A DNA stretch of 5,808 nucleotides. Origin: Candidatus Latescibacterota bacterium. GTDB taxonomy: Bacteria; Latescibacterota; MVCY01. Shown here piece after piece: positions 1 through 5,231 of this stretch (within the stretch, counting starts at the first letter, position 1; every line of letters begins with the position of its first letter). A program made the translations under genes and the position numbers. Below the pieces are notes generated by a model, which saw only the letters and a program-made list of their open reading frames with translations, made no database searches and was not told the origin of the DNA. The stretch is taken from contig DAOVPH010000106.1 in NCBI GenBank assembly GCA_030629295.1, positions 1 through 5,808 on the forward strand, given 5' to 3'.

Positions 1-503
1 CCTATGTGGAAGGGTTTAGATATGCCTTAAGCAATGGCTACGACCTTATCTTCGAGATGGATGCGGATCTATCTCACGACCCAGGTTATATCCCTGATTT
101 TTTGGATAAGATATCAGAATACGATGTAGTCCTGGGGTCTCTCGACTTAACTGGCGTCAATGTGATAAACGGGCCGCTGAAGCGATTGCTTTTGAGCTAT
201 TACGCCAACTGGTTTGCCCGGTTAGTCACCGGACTGTCCGTGCGGGACAGCACCGGCGGGTTTAAGTGTTTCCGCCGCAAGGTGCTGGAGAACATTGATC
301 TGGATAAAATACACTCGGAAGGCTATGCCTTTCAAATAGAGATGAGCTTCCGGGCGTGGAAGAAGGGCTTCAGGATCTGTGAGATCCCCATCATCTTTTA
401 CGATCGCCAGAGGGGAAAGTCGAAGCTCTCGTCTAAAGATGCCAGAGAGGCGGCCTGGATGATCTGGAAGCTCAGACTCTTGGATTTACTGGGAATGCTT
501 TGA
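1..503 (+). CDS. Polyprenol/dolichyl-phosphate mannose synthase-type GT2 glycosyltransferase (5' end missing)
   Basis: This GT2 enzyme of the DPM1/Ppm1 type is likely to transfer a sugar from a nucleotide donor to polyprenyl phosphate at the cytoplasmic membrane face, giving a lipid-linked donor. About 166 codons are visible. The frame is open to the left edge (a Tyr codon at 3-5 precedes the GTG at 6), and the family's N-terminal nucleotide-binding strand is absent, so the true start lies outside. Visible motifs are MDADLSHDP (the metal-binding DxD region), RDSTGGFKCFRR and SEGYAFQIEM with a following RAWKKGF, then IPIIFYDRQRGKSKLS, all in the order and spacing of DPM1-like enzymes. No membrane helices are seen at the C-terminus, as in the soluble bacterial and archaeal forms. 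The stop overlaps the next start (TGATG), which implies translational coupling to a second glycosyltransferase. The family is clear; donor sugar and lipid are not. Confidence 0.88.
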   Translation, partial: YVEGFRYALSNGYDLIFEMDADLSHDPGYIPDFLDKISEYDVVLGSLDLTGVNVINGPLKRLLLSYYANWFARLVTGLSVRDSTGGFKCFRRKVLENIDLDKIHSEGYAFQIEMSFRAWKKGFRICEIPIIFYDRQRGKSKLSSKDAREAAWMIWKLRLLDLLGML

Positions 504-2176
504 TGGATCTTTCAATAATAATCGTCAGCTACAATGTGCGCAGATTCCTCAGGCAGGCACTGCAGACCCTGCTGGATGCCTCAAAGGAGTTGCAGACTGA
601 GATATTAGTCGTGGACAATAACTCTGCCGATGGAAGCAAACGAATGATAAGGCGGGAATTTCCAGAAGTGAAACTCATCTGTAACTCCGACAACCCCGGT
701 TTTGCTCGGGCTAACAATCAGGCATTGAGTGAGTGTAAGGGCAAATATGTTTTGCTGATTAATCCTGATACGATAGTCCGTCCCGATACTCTTGGCAAGA
801 TGGTAGATTTTTTAGATCAGCACCCTGAGGCGGGGGCCGCTGGTTGTAAGATTCTCAATCCCGACGGTTCTCTGCAGCTTTCCTGTCATCGGGGATTTCC
901 TACCCCCCGGTCAGCATTATTCAAACTCACGGGCTTGAGTACCCTTTTCCCCCATAGTCCGCGATTCGCCAGTTATAACCTCAGTTATCTCGACCCTGAC
1001 AGGATCCACGAGGTCGATGCCCTCTCAGGTTCGTTCATGATGGTGCGTAGGGAAGCGGTGGAACAGATAGGTCCGTTAGATGAGACATTCTTTCTCTATG
1101 GAGAAGACATAGACTGGTGCTATCGGATTAAGAAAGCTGGCTGGAAAATATTCTATGTTCCCACCACGGAGATAATCCATTTCAAGGGAGAGAGTGCAAA
1201 GAGAGCACCCAGACTCAAGTCCACAATCGCCTTCTACAAGGCGATGCACATTTTTGTGCGTAAGCACTTTGGGAGTGCATATTTGCCTCTACCTGGATGG
1301 CTACTAAGCCTGGGGATCGCACTCTGTGCTATCTTTGCCGTTGTGGGCAAATTCATAGGGAGATTGTTGCTGCCATTGACCGATTTTTTCTTGGTTAACC
1401 TCGGATTATGGGTCGCCTTGCTAATTCGCTTCCAGTGGGTTAACTGGCCACAGAGTCAGATGCCTTCTTTTAGCATCGGACAGTGGGTTACAGTTTTTGT
1501 TGCTTTCTCCTTGATTTGGCTTGTTTCGTTTTACTTTATAGGACTTTACGATAAGTATAAATACCACCCCTGGCGGGCCCTGACCGGGGTGTTCATCGGT
1601 TTTGCGGGAATTATATTTTTTGTCTTCTTCATCCGGAGCTATCACTTCTCCCGCTTGGTCATCCTCTATAGCGGGGTTTTGAACTCACTGCTGGTAGCCG
1701 GCTGGAGAGCAGTAGCCTGGCAGATCCTTAGGTCCCACAAAAGCAGGAGATTGAGACGGCAAAAAGCCCTAATTGTCGGGGTCGAAGAAAACGCTATTTA
1801 TTTCCTGAATTTGGTTCGTCAACATCCTGAGCTGAATTACGAAATCCTGGGATTTGTGGAAAATTCTAACCATCCCGAGGAGAAAATAATCGAGGGAGTT
1901 AACCTGTTGGGAACAATTGAGAACCTGCCGGAAATACTGAAGGATTACAAAGTAGATGAAATAATTGTAACTACCCAAACAGTGCCTTATTCTCAACTGC
2001 TGAGTTTGGCGTCTGATTCAAGGAGTCCGAATGTCCATTTTAAGCTTCTCCCGAACTCATTCAGGACAACAGTAGCTCAGAGAAAGATCAGGGGAAGAGA
2101 AGATCTACCGCTGATCGATATTTCTTATTCGCCTCAGTGGAACTTGAAAAGATTGTGGCGGGAGATATTCAAGTAA
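503..2176 (+). CDS. GT2 glycosyltransferase fused to membrane and Rossmann-like domains of a polyprenyl glycosylphosphotransferase, lacking the catalytic transferase domain
   Basis: The protein has 557 residues from the ATG at 503; a TTG one codon earlier is less likely because ATG makes the TGATG overlap with the upstream stop. Residues 1-255 are a rhamnosyltransferase/WbbL-like GT2 domain: SIIIVSYN near the start, VDNNS at 37-41, INPDT at 86-90, GSFMMVRREA at 176-185 and GEDIDWCYRIKKAGW at 200-214 (likely acceptor and base region). About five hydrophobic helices follow (roughly 266-286, 292-309, 327-347, 361-377, 385-403). Residues 420-545 resemble the Rossmann-like CoA_binding_3 domain of WbaP/ExoY-type proteins: KALIVGVEEN, HPELNYEILGFVEN, EGVNLLGTIENLPEIL, VDEIIV, LPLIDI. 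In those proteins the catalytic phosphosugar-transferase domain begins just after this point; here the protein stops at LKRLWREIFK. It probably adds a sugar to a lipid-linked or surface glycan at the inner membrane. The role of the C-terminal half is inferred to be structural or regulatory. Confidence 0.88.
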   Translation: MDLSIIIVSYNVRRFLRQALQTLLDASKELQTEILVVDNNSADGSKRMIRREFPEVKLICNSDNPGFARANNQALSECKGKYVLLINPDTIVRPDTLGKMVDFLDQHPEAGAAGCKILNPDGSLQLSCHRGFPTPRSALFKLTGLSTLFPHSPRFASYNLSYLDPDRIHEVDALSGSFMMVRREAVEQIGPLDETFFLYGEDIDWCYRIKKAGWKIFYVPTTEIIHFKGESAKRAPRLKSTIAFYKAMHIFVRKHFGSAYLPLPGWLLSLGIALCAIFAVVGKFIGRLLLPLTDFFLVNLGLWVALLIRFQWVNWPQSQMPSFSIGQWVTVFVAFSLIWLVSFYFIGLYDKYKYHPWRALTGVFIGFAGIIFFVFFIRSYHFSRLVILYSGVLNSLLVAGWRAVAWQILRSHKSRRLRRQKALIVGVEENAIYFLNLVRQHPELNYEILGFVENSNHPEEKIIEGVNLLGTIENLPEILKDYKVDEIIVTTQTVPYSQLLSLASDSRSPNVHFKLLPNSFRTTVAQRKIRGREDLPLIDISYSPQWNLKRLWREIFK

Positions 2177-2199
2177 GCTGAGAAAAATGGAGCAAAATA

Positions 2200-3033
2200 A
2201 TGGAAAAGGGAAATGTTCCCTTGATAATGGTCTCCGGTTGCACCCTGCCAGAGGTCTGGGAAAATTCTCTGTTGGAGCTCTGGCACAGGGGTGTTTCTAT
2301 TAAAACTGAATATGACAGGGCTGAGGACCCTCCCAGTAGAGACTGCACTATGGTTATGGCAGTAGAGGAGCCATTCGCTGAGCCCAGAATTCATCGGGCT
2401 TTTCCGGCAGGACTGGAAGACCTGGAGATTTATCGGCAAGAAGTGATCAAGGGAGTGCATGATAGTTGGATTGCTCCAGAAGAGGGAAAGTGGACTTACA
2501 CTTATCACCAGAGGCTCTTTTGCTACCCCTCTGGTGAAGAGACGATCGATCAAATGAACTACATTGTCGAAAAGCTCTCCCAGGCGGACTACACCCGCCG
2601 GGCACAAGCGATAACCTGGAACCCCAAACTGGACCCCCCTACCTCCGACCCCCCCTGCCTGCAGAGAATATGGTTCAGAGTGTTGAAAAACCAGAAGGGG
2701 GAACCTGTTCTGAATATGAACACCCACTGGCGGTCTCGGGACGCCTACAAGGCTGCCTTTATGAATATGTTTGCCTTTACTGAACTGCAAAAATATATAG
2801 CAGAGAAGATATCCCAACTCAGAAGCGACTGGCCGAGAGTTATCCCTGGCCGCTACATAGACATTTCCGACAGCTATCACATCTATGGTTCATATTTTGA
2901 GGAATTTAAGGGTTTTCTGGACACGGTGGAGAATCGAAGTTTCCAACAGAGAACCTGGTCGACTCAATTTGCCCAGCCGTTTTTCCAAGAAGCAAGAGAA
3001 AGACTGAAAAATGAAGGTACGGGAAGTCGTTAA
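2200..3033 (+). CDS. thyA: Thymidylate synthase, methanogen-type ThyA family
   Basis: The predicted reaction is methylation of dUMP to dTMP with methylene-tetrahydrofolate (or another folate or pterin) in the cytoplasm. Landmarks of the 277-residue protein align with E. coli ThyA: TRRAQAITWNP at 132-142 carries the two phosphate-binding Args (R133, R134), DPPCLQ at 150-155 carries the nucleophile C153, WRSRD at 177-181 matches the R166-S167-x-D169 site, N189 matches N177 (which favours dUMP over dCMP), and HIY at 227-229 matches H207/Y209. The residue after the Cys is Leu where E. coli has His. YTYHQRLFCYP and IDQMNYIVEKL are typical of the methanogen-type branch rather than classic bacterial ThyA. 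The start is supported by GGAG at 2189-2192, 7 bases upstream. It follows the glycosyltransferase gene by 23 bases, and its last 23 bases overlap hicA. A thymidylate-synthase-like enzyme with a different substrate remains possible. Confidence 0.87.
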   Translation: MEKGNVPLIMVSGCTLPEVWENSLLELWHRGVSIKTEYDRAEDPPSRDCTMVMAVEEPFAEPRIHRAFPAGLEDLEIYRQEVIKGVHDSWIAPEEGKWTYTYHQRLFCYPSGEETIDQMNYIVEKLSQADYTRRAQAITWNPKLDPPTSDPPCLQRIWFRVLKNQKGEPVLNMNTHWRSRDAYKAAFMNMFAFTELQKYIAEKISQLRSDWPRVIPGRYIDISDSYHIYGSYFEEFKGFLDTVENRSFQQRTWSTQFAQPFFQEARERLKNEGTGSR

Positions 3034-3211
3034 AATGATTGAAGCAGATGGCTGGTACCTTGCTGTAACGAAAGGCAGTCATCGTCAGTATAAACATCCC
3101 ACCAAGCCCGGACGGGTAACCATTGCTGGTCATCTTAATCATGATTTGGCTCCCGGCACTCTAAATAGTATCCTAAAGCAGGCGAAATTGGAGAAACAGG
3201 AGGTGGAGTAG
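3011..3211 (+). CDS. hicA: HicA-family toxin (mRNA interferase)
   Basis: HicA toxins are small double-stranded-RNA-binding-fold ribonucleases that cleave mRNA or tmRNA when their HicB partner is lost. The 66-residue product has the usual family length and pattern: an N-terminal helix with the VREVVKMIEADGW signature, then KGSHRQYKHP with the catalytic His at H24, then GRVTIAGHLNHDLAPGTLNSILKQA, the conserved second strand and helix. Nothing looks inactivated. The start lies inside the 3' end of the thymidylate synthase gene (23-base overlap, +1 frame) and the upstream purine run has only a weak Shine-Dalgarno match, so translation may depend on ribosomes arriving from thyA or on a promoter inside it. 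The stop is 2 bases before hicB. Family assignment is firm; cellular targets are unknown. Confidence 0.93.
   Translation: MKVREVVKMIEADGWYLAVTKGSHRQYKHPTKPGRVTIAGHLNHDLAPGTLNSILKQAKLEKQEVE
3198..3206 (+). promoter_or_regulatory. Strong ribosome-binding site for hicB
   Basis: AGGAGGTGG lies inside the last codons of hicA, 7 bases before the hicB ATG at 3214. It is a near-perfect Shine-Dalgarno match, whereas hicA has only a weak one. That contrast fits the usual need for more antitoxin than toxin from a shared transcript (an inference). Confidence 0.8.
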
Positions 3212-3213
3212 CA

Positions 3214-3426
3214 ATGTACCGTTTTCTTGTTGTGATTGAAAAGGCAAACAAGAACTATTCGGCATACTCTCCTGACTTGCCGGGTTGCGTTGCGACTGGC
3301 GAAACCCGGGAGAAAGTTGAGCAAAACATTTACGAAGCAATAGAAATGCATATACAAGGGTTACTTGAGGATCGTTCATCTATTCCCAAACCACACGCTG
3401 CCGCGGAGTACCTGGTTATCAAGTAA
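3214..3426 (+). CDS. hicB: HicB-family antitoxin, short form without a DNA-binding domain
   Basis: HicB antitoxins bind and block HicA through a partial RNase-H-like fold. The 70-residue product carries the family signature: MYRFLVVIEK (first strand), YSAYSPDLPGCVATGET at 15-31 (the P-D-LPGC-x-G-T core), a helix REKVEQNIYEAIEMHI, and the closing IPKP...EYLVIK at 57-70. It stops there, so the ribbon-helix-helix or helix-turn-helix domain that many HicB proteins use for autoregulation is absent, and transcriptional control by this protein alone is doubtful. It sits 2 bases after hicA behind a strong ribosome-binding site, the normal toxin-then-antitoxin order. The sequence after its stop is a decayed remnant of an unrelated gene. 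Confidence 0.91.
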   Translation: MYRFLVVIEKANKNYSAYSPDLPGCVATGETREKVEQNIYEAIEMHIQGLLEDRSSIPKPHAAAEYLVIK

Positions 3427-3433
3427 CGATACA

Positions 3434-3628
3434 TCAAGTAGTTCGTCCATCTTCCGCGATCCGGCCAGGTATAGCTTTGCCCACGGCGGGAAAGACGGAC
3501 ACCCCTATCCTGTAGACAGGACTGACTACGATGGGAATATCCAGATACTGGAGACAGCCATCTCCAAGGCCAAAATGGGAAACCGCGAAAAATTGGAGGC
3601 CATCAAACGATTGGGACTGGTTCGATAG
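3434..3628 (+). pseudogene. C-terminal remnant of a DUF763-like gene
   Basis: Starting just after hicB, a frame reads FRDPARYSFAHGGKDG, then HPYPVDRTDYD, then a helical tail with KAKMGNREKLEAIKRLGLVR and a stop at 3626-3628. This matches, from memory, the C-terminal end of DUF763 proteins (roughly 400 residues, function unknown, common in archaea and thermophilic bacteria), where the same FRDPARYSFAHGGKDG stretch occurs near the end. Only about 60 codons are present. The nearest upstream ATG in frame (3365) lies inside hicB in another frame and has no ribosome-binding site, and the rest of the protein is not in the window. I read it as the leftover 3' end of a gene lost by deletion or by arrival of thyA-hicAB. 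It makes up the left part of the 352-base gap between hicB and the hydrolase gene. Family identity is likely but not certain. Confidence 0.68.
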
Positions 3629-3633
3629 AACGG

Positions 3634-3726
3634 ATGAAGCAAGGTGCTATTGCTGCTGCCTTCGAGGCAGGCAGGTTTCTGAAGGAAAGCCTGGGAGATA
3701 ACAGAGAGGCAAAGGATGAGAGGTGA
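3634..3726 (+). pseudogene. Possible 5' remnant of an inositol-monophosphatase-like gene
   Basis: A 30-codon ORF begins 5 bases after the DUF763-like remnant. Its product starts MKQGAIAAAFEAGRFLKESL and ends in charged residues. The AxEAGxFLKESLG pattern resembles the first helix of bacterial inositol-monophosphatase-family proteins, but the metal-site motifs that define the family come later and are absent, so this rests on a short helix only. The stop falls within the first arm of the palindrome and repeat that follow, as if the repeat replaced the rest of the gene. No clear ribosome-binding site precedes it. It could equally be a chance ORF. Confidence 0.3.
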
Positions 3727-3758
3727 TTGGTAACCAGTCACCAGTTCACCATTCACCA
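3722..3758. repeat. Short GTnACCA tandem repeat with overlapping palindrome
   Basis: Four imperfect units follow one another: GTAACCA (3730-3736), GTCACCA (3737-3743), GTTCACCA (3744-3751) and TTCACCA (3752-3758). The first units also form a palindrome: GGTGATTGGT (3722-3731) faces ACCAGTCACC (3733-3742) around one central A, with one T-G wobble. No T-run follows, so a terminator is not supported. Degenerate CCAGTNACCA arrays of this kind occur between genes in many bacterial genomes; their role is not established. The last unit ends 5 bases before a Shine-Dalgarno site. Confidence 0.65.
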
Positions 3759-3763
3759 AAAGT

Positions 3764-3772
3764 AGGAGGTGA
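3764..3772 (+). promoter_or_regulatory. Strong ribosome-binding site that may be masked by the repeat
   Basis: AGGAGGTGA, 6 bases before the ATG at 3779, is a near-ideal Shine-Dalgarno sequence and fixes the start of the hydrolase gene. Its GGTGA (3768-3772) is complementary to TCACC at 3753-3757 in the last repeat unit (5 pairs, 10-base loop), and other units offer the same TCACC. Pairing could lower translation; this is inferred from complementarity alone. Confidence 0.7.
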
Positions 3773-3778
3773 GCGAAG

Positions 3779-4390
3779 ATGTTAGAGAACATCTACTGGC
3801 TGGGCCACGCCAGCATCAAGATCTCCGCAGAGAAGTTGATCTACATTGATCCCTGGAAACTGGGCAAAGATGAACCGACAGCAGACCTGATCCTGATAAC
3901 TCACGGACATTACGATCACTGTTCCCCAGAGGATGTGCAAAAGATATCCGGTGAGCAAACTACCATTGTGTGTCCCCCGGACTGCGGCGCAGAACTTTCT
4001 GGAAATATTGAGACAATGAGACCAGGGGAGAGGCTGACCGTCGAAGGGGTAGAAATCGAAGCTGTTCCTGCTTACAATGTGAACAAGAGTTTTCATCCCC
4101 GAGCCAACGGATGGGTTGGTTATATCATAACAGCAGGAGGAAAACGGATCTATCATGCAGGGGATACCGATCTGATTCCCGAGATGGAGCAAGTGAAGGC
4201 AGATGTGGTTCTGCTTCCCATAGGGGGGATCTATACTATGGACGCACGGGAGGCAGCCAAGGCTGCCAAGAAAATCAACCCCCAGGTAGCCATTCCCATC
4301 CACTGGGGAGACATTGTCGGCTCAGCGCAAGATGCTGAGAAGTTCAGAGAATTATCTCAGGTTCCCGTAGAGATCAAACAGAAAAGTTAA
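3779..4390 (+). CDS. Metallo-beta-lactamase-fold hydrolase, UlaG-like/UPF0173-related
   Basis: A 203-residue cytoplasmic metal-dependent hydrolase of the short UlaG-like branch of the MBL superfamily. It begins with WLGHASIKI (H10), typical of this branch, and IYIDPW at 21-26. The metal motif is THGHYDHCS (H42, H44, D46, H47), followed by H106 in the NKSFHPRANG loop, the metal-bridging Asp in YHAGDTD (H126, D129), and H175 in IPIHWGD near the end. All expected ligands are present, so an active enzyme with two metal ions is likely. The length is normal and no signal peptide or extra domain is seen. UlaG is an L-ascorbate-6-phosphate lactonase, but most relatives have unknown substrates and no ascorbate-utilisation genes are nearby, so no substrate is assigned. 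It has a strong ribosome-binding site and ends 15 bases before the RCK_C membrane protein gene, suggesting co-transcription. Confidence 0.9.
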   Translation: MLENIYWLGHASIKISAEKLIYIDPWKLGKDEPTADLILITHGHYDHCSPEDVQKISGEQTTIVCPPDCGAELSGNIETMRPGERLTVEGVEIEAVPAYNVNKSFHPRANGWVGYIITAGGKRIYHAGDTDLIPEMEQVKADVVLLPIGGIYTMDAREAAKAAKKINPQVAIPIHWGDIVGSAQDAEKFRELSQVPVEIKQKS

Positions 4391-4405
4391 CAGGAGAAGT
4401 GTAGA

Positions 4406-5056
4406 ATGGGCCTTGTAGTTGCTATAATCTTTATTGCTATCTGCTTTCTGGTTGTAATGATAGCAACCTCCACCCTGGAGAACACTGGGTTGGAAAGAGG
4501 CCAAGCGCGCCTGCAGGCACTTTCGGCATTCTTCGGCACCGGGCCAGCCAACCCCACAGAGGACCCCCGCCGGAGAAAGATCATCAATACCCTGATGATC
4601 TTGGGGAAAATCGGCTTCATTATGATCTTAGCTGCGGTGGTGCTTTCTATAAAAGATAGTGGTCTGTTGCGCTCTTTGGTCAACCTGCTGATAATCGGGG
4701 GTGTCTTCTATCTGTTTTATTGGCTTACCGGGATTAGAGGGATAGCAGCAAGATTGCCAGGCGATATCCTCACTCAGAAGTCAAACCCTGAAGTTGAAGA
4801 ACCGGCCAGCACCGTAGAGGAGGTTTTCCGTCAGCCAGAGGGATACGGTCTGGCAGTGGTGAGGATAAGGGAAGACTCGAAGTTGGTGGGACTGCCTCTT
4901 TCCCAACTGGGGCTGAAAGAAAAAGGGGTGACTGTGCTCTCCATCCAGAGAGGAGAGAAATTGTTGCCCTTTCCCAAATATTGGCATAAACTTCAATCTG
5001 GGGATAAATTGGCCTGTTACGGTGACTTGGAGGCTGTTAACCAGATTATTGAATGA
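4406..5056 (+). CDS. Membrane protein with C-terminal RCK_C (TrkA_C) domain
   Basis: A 216-residue inner-membrane protein. Hydrophobic helices are seen at about 3-21, 60-82 and 88-108. Between the first two is TGLERGQARLQALSAFFGTG (28-47), a stretch that recurs in TrkA_C-containing membrane proteins. After a charged linker (about 120-145), residues 147-216 match RCK_C: GYGLAVVRIREDSKLVGLPL, KGVTVLSIQRGEKLLPFP, and LQSGDKLACYGDLEAVNQI. RCK_C domains bind small ligands and control K+ channels and transporters. The nucleotide-binding RCK_N domain of true TrkA/KtrA is absent, so this is not a standard gating subunit. AGGAGA at 4392-4397 lies 8 bases before the ATG. The gene follows the hydrolase by 15 bases and precedes trkH, with a repeat element between, so a role in potassium or cation transport is likely but inferred. 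Its final codons overlap a short ATGA-linked ORF (5053-5139) that runs into the repeat and is probably not a gene. Confidence 0.82.
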   Translation: MGLVVAIIFIAICFLVVMIATSTLENTGLERGQARLQALSAFFGTGPANPTEDPRRRKIINTLMILGKIGFIMILAAVVLSIKDSGLLRSLVNLLIIGGVFYLFYWLTGIRGIAARLPGDILTQKSNPEVEEPASTVEEVFRQPEGYGLAVVRIREDSKLVGLPLSQLGLKEKGVTVLSIQRGEKLLPFPKYWHKLQSGDKLACYGDLEAVNQIIE

Positions 5057-5097
5057 GGAAATTCAACACTGATCCTTTCGTAGAAAGTCCAAAATCT

Positions 5098-5186
5098 AAC
5101 GCAGAGACGCAAAGAGCGCAAAGAAGACGAAACATATAACCATTTGATTATTAAGAATATGTTTCTTTGCGTCCTTGGCGACTTTC
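5098..5186. repeat. Inverted-repeat element of the ACGCAAAG type (MITE-like/palindromic intergenic repeat)
   Basis: The left arm contains AACGCAGAGACGCAAAGAGC and the right arm TTTCTTTGCGTCCTTGGCGA. The core pairs as AAACATAT (5130-5137) with ATATGTTT (5157-5164), then CGCAAAG (5117-5123) with CTTTGCG (5165-5171) after a 6-base bulge, around a 19-base loop; outer arms pair imperfectly. Elements built from repeated ACGCAAAG and its complement are found between genes in many bacterial phyla; their mobility mechanism is not established to my knowledge. GCGACTTT of the right arm recurs at 5206-5213, possibly a second broken arm. The element lies between the RCK_C gene and trkH. It has no coding capacity for a transposase and no T-run to support an intrinsic terminator. 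Confidence 0.72.
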
Positions 5187-5231
5187 CGGTGGGGAATTAG
5201 CTTTAGCGACTTTTTACAAGTCAATCAAATT

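Noticed and set aside
2134..2880. 248-codon open frame on the minus strand
   Set aside because: It lies opposite the thymidylate synthase gene, whose plus-strand product carries all the active-site motifs. The minus-strand translation shows no recognisable domain.
3365..3433. ATG at 3365 as the start of a real 87-residue protein
   Set aside because: The first 23 or so codons are hicB read in another frame, with no ribosome-binding site. Only the part after about 3434 resembles a protein family, so it is treated as a remnant.
3722..3742. Palindrome as an intrinsic terminator
   Set aside because: No run of T follows either arm, and a ribosome-binding site comes soon after.
3782..4303. 173-codon open frame on the minus strand
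   Set aside because: It is the antisense shadow of the MBL hydrolase gene. No family pattern is seen and the plus-strand gene has a strong ribosome-binding site and full metal motifs.
5098..5186. CRISPR array or tRNA-like structure
   Set aside because: There are no regularly spaced identical repeats and no cloverleaf. The pattern is one inverted repeat with short internal direct repeats.
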